This document shows positions 24,842-38,000 of a DNA stretch of 64,000 nt, piece after piece. Both the position numbers and the translations under genes were made by a program. The notes under the pieces are model-generated. The model was not told the DNA's origin. It saw only the letters and a program-made list of their open reading frames with translations, and did not search any database. Position 1 is the first letter of the stretch; every line of letters begins with the position of its first letter. Source of the DNA: Musa acuminata AAA Group (taxonomy: Eukaryota; Streptophyta; Magnoliopsida; Zingiberales; Musaceae); assembly GCF_036884655.1 (NCBI RefSeq), contig NC_088340.1, positions 3,053,001 to 3,117,000 on the forward strand, written 5' to 3'.

Positions 24842-26065
24842 CTTTACCACCAGCAGAAGCAACTCTCTCCCTCTCCTCGCCTCTCTCGCTCGCGCTCTCT
24901 CTCTCTCTCTCAACCTATAACGTATATGCTCTGCCAGTCTCCCCGAGCCTCCCGCTCTTGAATACCTATAGGACTACTCCTCCTACCTCCTCTCGATCTT
25001 CCCGCCTAGTTGTCACTCCAAAGTCTCTCTTTCTTCTCTCAAAACAGGGGAAGGTGAAGGAATTAATCCTACTTGGAATCACCGCTCCGCTACCGCTGTG
25101 CTCCCTCGATGGTGTGGGCTTCACGAAAGAAGGCAAAGAAGAAGAAGAAGAGGGAGGAGAGTATATCAGGAGGAGGTAAAAAATGGGTGTCGTCTACTGA
25201 TGACGACGACGATGATGATGATGATGAGTGCTAGCTGCGTATCTCGCTGCTTCTTTTCTCTTCGTCTCCTTTTTATTACCTCCCCCTCTTCGCCTTTGCT
25301 TTCCTTTCGGCTCTCTTTACTGTCGCTCGTACTTATATATATGCGTATCTCTTCTCCTTCGCTTCCTTTTGGCTCCTTTACTGGTGTTGATATCATCCAG
25401 TATCCGTGGCTCTGCTTATTACTTGGAACTTCCGAAAGGCGAGCTGGCTCTGCGGCCACCTCCAAGCAGCTATTAAGCGAGCTGGCGTCGCTTTCGGCGG
25501 TGCGACGCTCTTCAGACCCCCAAACAAAGCAATCACAAATCCTGCTACCGCTCCCCCCCTCCCTCTCTCTCTCTCTCTCTCTTTGTACATACGAAGGAGA
25601 GGACTCGAAGCAAAAAGGTGGCGAGGGCGTGGTGGTGGTGACGGTGGTGGAGGGGTGAGGGACTGGGTGGGGGAAGTAGGACTACTGCTTACATGCTACA
25701 TCTACATGCTAAACAAAACAGAGGCAACCACATAGCGTTGGACGATTCTTTGGGGGGGGGTGTCAACAGAGGCATTCATGGCAACGACATGCGAGTTCTT
25801 CTCACGGGAACACTCACCATTGGATGCTTCAAATGGTCAAAGCCTTAACTGCGGTTGGCTTATTTGTGGCATTTGAGGAAATATTTACACCATGCCAAAG
25901 TCAAACCACTGTTCTGGTGCTTGGATAAATGAAGAACCCAAAGATTCTCAGTGACAAGTTTGGCAAGAAGATTTTTCTTGGGATCATTTTCCAAATTTAT
26001 AAATCAAATTGACTAAACATCAAATCAATCTAAAATCTTAACTTTATTAAATTATGAATCAAACT

Positions 26066-26068
<3 letters not shown>

Positions 26069-26111
<43 letters not shown>

Positions 26112-26117
26112 ATATAT
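26069..26117. repeat. (TA)n microsatellite
   Basis: About 17 TA units followed by TATGTATGTA and more TA. Confidence 0.95.
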
Positions 26118-27129
26118 CATTCTACCCTTTTCATTGTTGAGATACTATATATAATCAAACATTTTCAATCTTGGTATAAATATTCTCTAAACAATTAGGG
26201 ACAATGGTAGAACAAATGATGAGTAATACAAAGCTGTCATCAATCATCCATACAACATATGACACAGGACTGCATCATCATCATAGTCCCCAATGGTCAG
26301 CACAAGAATGAGAAAGGGAAAGGAAGTGGTGCTCACACAAAAGTCAGGAGGAGAATAAGTGGCTCCTCCTATGACCAATCTTGATTCCTCCCAAGAGAAT
26401 TATTCCAACAAAAACTCTACTACAAGTCCTCACAAATCTTCTCCATCATGGAGAGATCCTCCCACAGAAGCAAGTGTAGATATCCTCTTTGCCAAGTCAC
26501 TTTCAGAAAGCTATGGTGACATGTGAGGCTAAGGAGGGCTTCTCAGTCACCACTGCATGCATCATCCTACCCTTCCCCTCCCTCTCCACAGCCTTTTACT
26601 ATCATTACTATCATGTGGTGGTGAAGGCACGCCACCCATCTCCCATGTGTCGCAAAGCCTTCTGAGTCAGTGGTAAGATGAGATTTGGACCATCACATGT
26701 GGCCTTCGACATAACCAAAGTTGAGCTCCAATCATGGCTGGCTGCAGCTGATTGCCATGGTTTCTCACCATCATTCTACGGAAAGGTGGAAGGGAAGAAA
26801 GGAAAACAAGGTGAGAATCTTGGAAAAGTAGGTCACAAGTGGCTCTCATAAAGCATGGTGAAGATGGTCTCGCAGTAGTTCATAGCAGAAACCACTGATG
26901 AGAGCAGTGAGAGACACTGAAAAGCATATCTCCCCAACTCTCCGACAATGTATCCGCTCAGCTGCAAGCTGGTTGGATCTTGTTGTTTACTTTGTCCGAG
27001 ATCGAAAGATAAGTCTGGTGGTACAGCTTCAGTGGTGATCGATTCCCCCAAAGCGATGGCCTCATACTGTGACTCCATATGTGAGCAATTGACTGTGGAA
27101 GAAGCCACTGTCAATGGTTGCTTGCAGCT

Positions 27130-27133
<4 letters not shown>

Positions 27134-27176
<43 letters not shown>
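27134..27176. repeat. (GA)n microsatellite
   Basis: About 21 GA units. They create Arg-Glu and Ser-Leu runs in the reading frames called across this point. Confidence 0.96.
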
Positions 27177-27178
<2 letters not shown>

Positions 27179-29427
27179 GACGCTGAACACACACAGGCAA
27201 AGGTGAAAAGCACTTGACAATCATCAAGATGAGCCTTTGCATTCATAAAAATTGATGGAGAACTGTTCGATAGAAGGTTCACTTGTTGGTCATTGTGTGA
27301 TTGCGACACTGATCATCAGCATCTGCAGAGCAAAGTATTAGTCTGGTCTACTCAGTGAGACAGTGGCCATCAATATCAAGCATAAATTATCTCTCTATCT
27401 TTTGCTAAAGCATTGTTTAGGCTCGAGTGGACTTCCAATACAAATTGATATCTTACTACTGTCTTTTCATTGCATATTGATACTCATTAAGATCATGTAG
27501 ATCAAATGAGAGAAAAATGGAGTTATACGATTATATTTATTATGTTGTAGAATTATTCTGAATATAGATGTCTTTGTGTTGAAATTCCACTTGTGATGTG
27601 GCAATGAAACAAAACCAGGAAAGATAGAATAGACAGAGGTAATTCTCATGTTTTTTTTGTGTATATTTATGAAACCAATCAACAAAGGCAAAAAAAAAAA
27701 AAAACTGCAGCTTGTTCTATCTTTTGGGAAACAAAATCTGTCTTTTACTGTCATGGATGGTACACAAGAAATGGCACCAGCTTACCAGTCCTATTAAGAT
27801 GAGTGCAATATAAAGTTACTTTTGCTGTGGAGTGAAAGTAAAAGATTTACTTTAAAGCTTTGAGATCAGATTTTTTTTTTCTGAAAAGAGCACTCTCTAC
27901 ACTGAGCCAAGAACAGAAATGAAAGAGACCTGTGATCATGCAGGCAAACATCAATCAGAAATTTAATTCAATTGTGGGAATAATTTTATCCAAAGAAAAG
28001 TCTGGTGGAATGAAGCAGAAAAAGCCATTTCAGAAGGAGAAATGCTTTGATTTCATGCATCATCCAAATTCATATGGACAGAGGTAGAAGATAAGGTAGC
28101 TTCTACCATGCTTGTTGTGCCTTTCAGATTGGTTCAATGCATGCTAAAGCAGCTTCTTTTTCAATGCTTGATAGCATGATGGCCTAACTCCCTAGATAAG
28201 AACAGGACAAGCTGTGTGCCAACTAATCCTAAATGGAGAGCATCAACCAGACATTTTGGCTCTCCATGAGGACATTGTGATCGACTCTGTTTGAGTCTTA
28301 ACACTGTCTACATCTACCTTAATCTGCTGTTTGACTGGTGTAATCTAGAAGAAAGAATCAATGAAGATGGGGTAAATCACAGGCACACAAGGTATTGGAA
28401 CCATCTCACATGACAACAGAAGGCATTAAACTGGGTGTTATCTTGACAAACACCAACAAGATCTGCACTGTTAGACCATGTAGGAACCAGTATAATGCTA
28501 CCAGCTCCTATTGGATTTAGCCATGGAATGTACTAGTGTCACTCACATGCTTGATCCAAAGCCAATACTGGCTGGCTGGCAGTTTGCAGCCCAAGGCATA
28601 GCTCAAAGTTCTCACCTAATGATTGGTGTGGAAATGAGACCACACTTGTAAACCTTCTCTTGAAATGTGGTTCTTTACCCTCTTCTGTTTCAGCAGTAAG
28701 GCCAAAACAAGAATCATGCCCACATGCTCATGGATGCAAGTGCTCAGGATCTACTTCCAGCACCACTGGAAGCAGGGAAACAAATGGCTCAGTCCTGGGT
28801 TTTAGAGCCATCGGAGGCCATGGGGAGCATTTGGGACCAAGTGGTCCATGGTTCCACAGTCCCATCACCCCTTTTCAGAAAATGGATTCACATTCGGATG
28901 CCATCAAGAACTTACAGAGGACATGCTCAAAGTGTTGTCTGTACTTCTCATGCAAAGGTGACGGTGAACTGCGGGGGCAGTGCTGTGCGTCCGCAACAGT
29001 GTTAGTGTGTGCCTTCTTTGCCTGACTAATAGCAGTCGGAGGAGAGCCATCACTGTGATCTCACTCTTCTGTCCTTGGAGTTATTGCCTCCAGAGTGAAC
29101 ATTTACTTGGGGGAAACAAATACCACAGAAAAAGAAACCCCATGCTCAATTTCGAGCATGATCTTCCGGTGTAGATTGGAATTTTACTCAAACAGAGTTG
29201 TTCTCGATGTGTCCAGTTTTGCTTGTATCTATCTATCTTAAAGACACCTTTTGTTTTTCCTGTTGCCAAGGGAAGAATTCTCCCAACAATTACTTCTTAT
29301 TATTTTTGCAAGTGAATTTTTTGTGTTCTCTAATTTAAGCTGAGATCTGAAATTAAATGGAAAAGAAATCTCCAAACTCACCATACAGTCAGTATCAATG
29401 GATGTTTCTGTACTAAAATCATTATAT

Positions 29428-29555
29428 ATTACCATGGAATGTCTCTTTTGGACTGTGTTCCTTTCAACCCTAATAGCAGTAGCTGCTGTTTGTGTGCATT
29501 ATTACCATGCAATGTCTCTTTTGGACTGTGGTCCTTTCAACCCTAATAGCAGTAG
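29428..29555. repeat. 55-bp direct repeat, 73-bp period
   Basis: Copies at 29428-29482 and 29501-29555 share ATGTCTCTTTTGGACTGTG and CCTTTCAACCCTAATAGCAG with only two mismatches. The unit including the 18-bp spacer is 73 bp. Confidence 0.93.
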
Positions 29556-30440
29556 ACCTGTGTTTTTTCTCTCTTGTTTCACTTCACATTTGAAGCCTTT
29601 TGGTATGGAAAGTGTCTCGTGTTCCTTTCACTTCCAAGTCTCTCAACTTTTTCCTTCTCAGCCTTTTTTCATCTGTATCTATAAGCTTCATTTCATCTCT
29701 ACATTATGTGATCTTGCACCATGGATTCTCAAAATCTTTGCACTCTCATCTGTCTCATCTTCTGTTTCCTTGCTTGCTGTCTCTCTCAGTCTGTTTTCCT
29801 CCTACATGTACCTTTCGAGAATGCTTCAGGCATTGCTATGTGCTAGCAAAAAGGAAAGTGCAGGCTAGAGAAATACCAGAGCAAGAAGAAGACAATTGAA
29901 GAACAGAAAATTAATCAACAAATAAAATTTCCAGGGCCATAAATTTAAGCCTTTCCGAGGATTCCAGCTCCAACAGGATTGTGATCATTAACTCTGTCAC
30001 TGTGATGCTTTATATAGTGGAAAAGGATAGAAGAACTAAAAGATTTGACAAAAGGAAAAGATCCTACGAAGAACTACAAAAAGGGTGCAGGAGAGCGTAA
30101 CATAAGGGCTACCTCACAACAGTGACTGCTCGCAGTTCACAACTCAGTCCCCACAGTGTCAAAAGGTCTCCGCAAGGATACATTGAACTGCTACATCAAC
30201 ACAGCCCCTCTGCCTTTACCCCTCTGCAAGCTTTCCGAGTCTCCAAGCTGGTGTTCCCATGGTCCTTTTGAACTGGGAAAGCTTGTGGTCCTCCATGTAT
30301 GGGGAGATTGTGATGTTGTTCACAGTCAGATGAGTTGTTACATCAGCAAAGCTTCTTCCTTTCCACCTTTCCCTCGACTTCTTGTGCTTCAAGCTACTGG
30401 AAATAGGTTTCGTTGTCTAAAAGAACAGGAAAACTATGGC

Positions 30441-30463
30441 CCTCACCTCACCTCACCTCACCA
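30441..30463. repeat. (CCTCA)4 pentamer repeat
   Basis: Four head-to-tail CCTCA units in spacer DNA. Confidence 0.85.
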
Positions 30464-32287
30464 AGTTGATGTTTTGCTTGCATCTGCTACATAACAAGCT
30501 AATTCTGGAGCTGAGAGCTGAACAAAATGCAGTCAGAAACTTGGAGAGTAAATGGGAAGAAGACGAGGGATGCTGAAAATAAAAGAAAAAAAGAAGACCA
30601 TTCTTAGATCGATTATTTTGATCCTTTAAGACATGCTCTAAGATAATTTGCATGAATATTTCATGTGACTTTTGAGTGGATAGGTCACATGGATTTGCAT
30701 GATTGAATTATGATGGTAGAGTGCTCATGCACTTGTCATCGGATGACCAGACCCTTCAGTTAGGTACTGGACAATTACATTTCGAATTCCATTAGACTGC
30801 ATCACCATCAATGACATGGATGATGCTGAATTGATCTTTCACAGTCTAGCAGAAACTACAACTCGTAGCAACATATAATCTCACTATCTATGTTGCTGGT
30901 TTTGGTGCAGAATTCTGCCTCTTCCACTCCTAAGATTGACAGTTCTATTCATGGTTGCATGAGCTAAGAGCAGCTCAGCTTAAAAGTGTGGGCTACTTCA
31001 TATGCATCAAAGCTCTCTTTTGCTTTGAACACAAGTGACACTGAGTCTGAAACTGAGGAGGGTGAAACCAATCTATGCATACATTAGATTGATTTCATGG
31101 GAACCACTTGGATTTTGAGACACAAGAGGCTGAGGAAGTCCCCAAGTACTAGATTGCCTGAGTCATGTGCCAGAGAATAATGAAGTGAGCAGATGTGCCA
31201 AGAACTCATGGTTACTTGAACAGTGGGCAAGATTGACACACATTTGCATTAACTTTTAGCTAGAATAGCAGGAGGGTCTTCTGAGTTCTTCTGAGGACTC
31301 ATGAATGCATGCTTTGAATAGGTTGGTGCCTATGTGATGAAATATTTTCTGATAACTAGAAATTAAAGATTAGATCTCAGAACTTTACTATCAATGGTCA
31401 AAGTCTTTTCCAGCTAAGTCAGCTGCTGACATCTTCGAATCAAATGTTGATATTCTTCTAGCTAATGTTTTAGATATAAATTTACTGACATAAGATTTGA
31501 AACTTCAAATAAGTGGGTGTGATACAACATAGACTTTGTTCAACAAAATCTAATTGTGTTCTATTCTACTATAGGTGGTGTTTGAGGAAATGGGCCTATG
31601 TGGCTGCCAACCCAACCTCCTTATCACAATCTCCTTATGCAGCTTCACAATCTCCTCATCATCACAAATCTTTAGCTTCTTTAGAAAGGTCACACAATGC
31701 ATGGGATCTTCATTTGTGCAGATTGGCACAATGCTGAGAAGCAAGTTCAGAAGGCCCTAATCAAATCACATGACTCTATTTGGTTTACTTGGGGGAGAAT
31801 CGTTGGGACATTAATTGGGGTTATATGAGTTACTTTGAGTAGGTAGCAATCTAGTGCTTACCTACCTAATGTCACTCACTGTCTGTTTGTGGACTAGCAA
31901 CTTATGATGAATTATTAACGCTGTTGTTTATGATGCATAATCCTAAATAAGTATGGAGAGTTTAGACTTATGATTCGCACTTAGCACAAGACTTAGCTAC
32001 GTAAGGTATTGTTTGATGATATGGCATGATTTATTAGAGGTATCGACCTATATATGATTCATGATATATATATCCTAATACATGACCCACATCGTGTAGT
32101 CTACGCTATTGGCCTCGTTAGTTATGATCATGATCCATACTCTATATATATAATACTTGAATGGTACTTGTAATATTGACCTACATTCTTACTTATGCAT
32201 CAATGTTATCTTGCATATGCAATATGTGTTCTCTTTATCTACATTAGCTCATTCCGTTAGGGTAATAACTCTCTATCTAGTATCATT

Positions 32288-32313
32288 ACTAATATCGCAT
32301 ATGCGATATTAGT
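32288..32313. repeat. Perfect 26-bp palindrome
   Basis: The half-site ACTAATATCGCAT is followed directly by its exact reverse complement ATGCGATATTAGT with no spacer. It lies in AT-rich spacer with no gene nearby. Confidence 0.95.
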
Positions 32314-34549
32314 TGTTATATGACTAATATATCATATGCACAGTTAATTCATTATGATATTTGATTAACATGTTATTAGTAACTTTTTCTTTGATCTTTA
32401 TTCCGTGTTGGGTATTTGTGCTCATCCAAAACTACTTTTGCAAACTACAGTATAGATTGTTTCAAGATAGTATGGTAGTAGTCTCAAGTTACTGGAAGAG
32501 AATCCAAGATGAGGTGATAAATGTGATGATTGTTTATGAGATTATATTAGAAAAATATTTATATATATAGTTTGATATAATAAATTTTTGAAGAGAAGTT
32601 GATGACTTTCTCGAAATATTAGTTAATTCCTTCGGGAGGGTGACAGATGAATATGACATCTTGAAGAGGTGCACAACTCGAACAGGATGGGGAAGAAGAG
32701 GAAGATTAATATTGGATACTTGTAAGAGTCCTGTGAAACATGTAGTGTGATACATTTAGTGACTACAGTGAGTTTTTTTATTCTTTTCGTTCCATTTAAG
32801 CATGATAGAATTGAGCCCTAAACTGTATCAGTCTTATTTTTGTTTCTAAAGGGAAAATAACTTGTATGTATTCAAAAACTGAGCAGCTTTACAAAAACTA
32901 GCATCTTTTATGTGCTATAATTTGGATCTAATCTAATTTTATTTTAGTCTACGAACTCCTCCGAGTATTATTTAAACTATATGAAAACTATGTAAGGGCA
33001 CTCTTGACAATGTTTCTTCGAAGCTTAAGTTAGTCGACAAGTCAGACAAGTGAGTGTACAATATCTTGAGACGTACTTGTGCATCCCTTTTTGTAGTGGG
33101 TGTACGAGACTATTATGTTTGCCTATTATGTAGTTCGTGCAATAATGGAAGCATGGAGTTATGTCACAATTGTCATTAGCCCACGTTGAACTTGGAATTA
33201 TAGAACTCTTCTTCACATGGCGTTCATCAAGCATAACCAATCGGCTTTACTCTGTGGGGAGTTTGTATGATGTTGAGGTGGTGATGAGTGGTTGGTCAGA
33301 TGGCTCCGTCATATCATTCAAGTGACTCTCATTGGTCCATCACATGGAGCTGATGTATATCCTTTAGTGGAACTAACTCATAGACTAAATGGCTTTATCA
33401 TGTCAGTCACATAGAGATGAGATATCGAGATGGTGCTGATGTGTTAAGCCCATATAGCTGGCATATCAGATATGTCATTTTCACCATAATATATTTGTCT
33501 CCCCATCCACCCTACGTTGATACTTGCTCCTCACACTTATTTGTAACTCGGATAATAACTTTGGCTTCGACCAATTAACAACTAAAAGTTCACGATGTTA
33601 TCATTTTCAACCTTCTCCTCCAACACCTTGGGCTTAAATTGGTTATTGTTTCATCACTACCTTCCATATTGACGGCAAGAGTTTCATTCTCAAAAGGAGT
33701 TGAATAAGTTATTTTGATAAAGGCTCTACCACCTATATGGCGAAGTCCTTTGACTCAAATTATGTAGTGTCAATCTTCGACCTAAAAATATTATGGGAGG
33801 TCTATCACATATCGATCGAGTTTGATTTGGTATTTGCTTGATCGGGTGACTAACCTTATAAGTCACATCATATGTTTTGGCTTCGCTTTCCCCTTCATCC
33901 ATTTTTTATTGAGTCTTTCAATTCATAAAAGTTCTCACTCACCTAGACAGTATCAAATTAGTTCACATGCAAAAACCATGTTCGTTTGCGTTGGCCTCCT
34001 GCGAGTCCCGCTTCGAACATGTGGTTTGCCATCGATCACGGAGCAACCACGTATCATCAACAACAGGTTGCGATCAAACAGATGTTAGAATATTTCAGAT
34101 GGATGCATCGCTCGGAACTCGGACAAAGAAAATTCAGCATTACAAGGTTAAATCTTAAGTGGATGCATCCCTGAGGGCTGAGATTAGTGAAAACATAATC
34201 ATCATGGATCACAAATTATATCAGTGATTAGTGAAAAAGTATCCAAATAAACACCTTTGTTGCATGGGTTCAAACTTAGCTCTCATTTCTTGCAGCTTCT
34301 CTTTTTTCTTCCCCACAGGGGTAACAAAAATTACATGTGGGGAGAACACAGCTCAGCTCAGCCTTTGTAAGACAGAAAAAAAAGAAGGGGGAAGAGAAGA
34401 GAGAATGAATGAGCACGCAGAAAGAGAAAAATAAAAACAATCACTCAGGCCCATAAGTTGTGGTTATATCTAGCATCTAAGTTGTTAGCCAGAAAGAGCA
34501 TTGCACACCATGGTCTTCAGGAGTATCTCAAAATTGCATGGTTGGCTGG

Positions 34550-35027
34550 CTACTCCAGCTTAAGAGCATCTTGCCTTTGTTGTATGAGATGCGTTCCGAG
34601 GCTGGACTCGTGCACCTGTGTCATGGAAATTTATCAGCTACATGCAAAGGAAAAAAAAAAAAAAAAAGCACATAATATGATACGACAAACCAACATAAGC
34701 AACTCCAATTTACGAAATTTAAAGAAGAAAAAAAATGTTTGTTCCCATTGGTCTGATTCCTGGCAGTCTAAAGGGTAAACCAGTAAGCTACATAATTTAT
34801 AGAGGAGGTTTGTTTTCTGGAATTGAATTCAGAGGTGCAGAATTCAACAGTCTAAAGGGTAAAACAGTAACCAACCCGTTGTTTTCTTACTTTGAACTCG
34901 GACAAACAATAATAGACCAACTTGACGACACTCTTTTTCTATTTATAAAACAAGATAGATTAAAAGGAAAACAAAATCAAGAACATTAGAAATTTTCACA
35001 TTCACAATTAGTAGAGAAACAAAGTAT

Positions 35028-35096
<69 letters not shown>

Positions 35097-38000
35097 GTAA
35101 AGGCGAGCATACACACAAGGCATGTTAGAGGAGGATCAAACCCTCCTGACATCAATCATATAGCTCCATGTGCTGTAAAGTCACTTTTCCTATATTTGCT
35201 ACTGCAGAAAAATGTCAAGAATGATTAAAATTTAAGCTTCAACCTTGCACCGTAACTTCATTCTAAGAGGATCCATGTGCTGGTTGTAAACCCTGTATAC
35301 GTCTATGAAATGCAAGTAGAACTATAAAGTAAAAAAAAAGTTGTTTGCACAACTGTAAGAGGTAATTTATCCAACCAATGTAAATTTTCAGTATATATTT
35401 GATTCAACAGTGGCCAATATAAATTTCAGATTTTCTTAGTTTAAACTGATATATAAATTTTTGATTAGACCATTTTCTAGTAGGTGAACAGCTTTTAAGC
35501 CCCATAAACCAGCTCTTGGAAGCCCTCCCAATTAATGCAATTGGTAAAGCCCCTTCAAACGTCTACCTGAGCATATAAAATCCACTTTAAATATTTGAAG
35601 ACCATAGTTACAGCAAATAAATGATTACGGGTCTGCTGCTTGAACAAATTCCCCTTGACTTAAAATGTTCATAATGTAATATAGGAGCTGATATCATAAA
35701 ATTTTAATTACTTCAAGAAGCTAACTCTTACAAAATTGGAAAAAAAAGAAAAGATAACAAGTATCGATTGCTCAGTCCAATAGAGGTTCCCATAGAACTA
35801 CCCACTTATATTCCTTTCAGAATTGGGAAATTTTGAATCAGTCTCAACCATTCATAGATCTAACAGATAACAACTTAAAATACAATATTAAATATGTCAT
35901 TTGTTTCCATTATGTCATGCATTTACTTCTTTCGGTTAAAGAGGAGAATACAATAACTAGTCAAGTGAGTTGGTTGATCACATACATTGTCAGTGTCACA
36001 GAGAATTAATTAGAGAATCTGATGCACAAAGACTTCCATAAAACAATTTCCTATTTAACAATTAGACAATTGATACTCCACTGTATTTATAATTGTTGAA
36101 TCTTCAGTGATTATATTTATCTCTAAGTTAAACTAGAGATAAATGAGTTCTTGATCATAGGACTTGTAAATTGTTATATTTTTATATTCAGACCTTCAAA
36201 CGGCCAACTCAGAAAATAGAATAAGTTATTACTGGTTCACCAATCTTTAACTTCTTGGATATTAATCTTCATGAGATGCTTAAAGCATAACTTTCTTATA
36301 GAGTATTTATTAGTAAAGAACTTGAATATTCTCGAGTTCTAGGTGCGCCTCTACATTAATTCACAGGTATACAGGCATGGACGATGAGTAGATGATGATG
36401 ACAATGTCTATAGCCCATATTTCATAATAATATAGGTATTCATGTTTCTTCAAACTTGAGAAATAGTAATTTGTACATGCACTATTAGTATGGCTTAGTA
36501 TCCTACCTGCATTGCTGCTGTTGTAGCTAGCAACTCTCTACACTCATCAAGCAGGGCTCTTTCTCTTGCTACAACAAATGAAAGCTCAGAAATCAGAGAC
36601 ATCATGCCATCAACCTGTGGATCACGGTACCAGGTATCATCAGCTCATTTTCAAAGCCAAAAGAACCTTCAATAATTCTTCAACTACTTGTTGTATAGAC
36701 ATGGTTAACAAAAAAGAAGTTAAATCAGAGACACTTTTAGATATATAGCAGGTATATTTTCTCGTCACATACCATATGGAGGAGAAAATGTTAAATATCA
36801 ATCAAAGCAAGTAAAAAAAATTAGAAATTTCTGGTACGGCAGCAAATAATCAAGTTTTCCTTATTTAATACTAATACTAGTAGCCATCCAATATCCTATC
36901 AGACCAGTATGTACTGTTGGGTATTATATGATATGTCAAGTGACCGATACATACTGAAAATGTATAGTAGTATATCAATAGTGATCAGTATACTGGTAAT
37001 ACTGGTTTGCTATGGCCCATGACATTTCAAACTATGCCTTATGGGCATTGAACAAGCTTTTATCATTCTAGAAAACAACATTATCATCCTTAGCAGATAA
37101 ATATAAAGCAATTAAGCCTCCAGAATACTTCATTGATCACAGAGTAAAAGTAACGTAGGAAAACCTTGAAGCAGAATATAATGTCATATTAAGGAATGCT
37201 TGCTTTATTCCAAAACTAGAGTTCAACATTTTCTACAAATAGCAAATGCATTTAAATTGGTGCTAGTTAATTACTAAACATATAATTTGGTGATTATTGC
37301 ACTTAAAGATTTGAATAGACAATATTAGATACCAAAATGCCAATGGAAATATAAACTCATGTTTCAGGCGAGTTTCACAACGGTTTAACTGAAAGAGAAT
37401 TCCAATTAAAGAAGGTACAAGAAATTAAAGAGTTAACAAGATCAACAGTTGTGGTATAAAAGCCTTCAGTCACATTAAAGAATGTGGTCCTCAATAAAAA
37501 ATCAAGGAAATGTAATACAACCATCTCCAAAACATATGGGACAGAATGCATTTCCGGATAATACCAAGAAAGTCAGTCATGTGTTGCTCCTAAAGCATTT
37601 CCAAGCATTTTCATGCTAGATAAAGATGAGTGAAACAAAAACACATGTAGTATTCTGCAACTAATCTAACCTTTGAGAGCAAATGACAAATTGAAGAACC
37701 CATTGCTTGCATTACATCAACTGCCGAACTAACAGCATTCTTCATAGAAAGCACATCTGCCTGAAGACACAAAGAGGTGAGCAATTCCTAAAAAGATTTT
37801 TTTAACTCTTTCACATTCACACATGTAAACTACCCATGCTGCATGATTAAAAGTAATGCCATCAACTTTCATATTTGCATACCCTTGCCCCTCCTGTAAC
37901 AGGAAGCCGAAGTGTGCTTGCCTTAAGAACTTCAGCTGCTCCCGATAAAGAGCTACAGTGTTCCCTTTCCAGAGCAACCCAATGGTTAAGATATGCAATC

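Larger units (their letters stand above)
24842..34549. other. Long spacer upstream of the NPY-like gene
   Basis: The first 900 bases are rich in CT and should hold the NPY 5' UTR and promoter, with CT tracts at 24891-24912 and 25564-25582 and a (GAT)n tract near 25208. From 25.7 to 34.5 kb there is no exon I can support. The reading frames present are short, mostly driven by microsatellites, and match nothing familiar. Repeats at 26069, 27134, 29428, 30441 and a palindrome at 32288 are listed. The right end contains the 3' flank of AUG8. Confidence 0.45.

Noticed and set aside
26833..27309. 158-codon minus-strand frame with a Ser-Leu run
   Set aside because: Built around the GA microsatellite at 27134-27176, with no domain or homologue recognised.
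28660..29025. 121-codon Cys/Ser-rich plus-strand frame
   Set aside because: No recognisable motif, no signal peptide, and equally open alternative frames in the same stretch.
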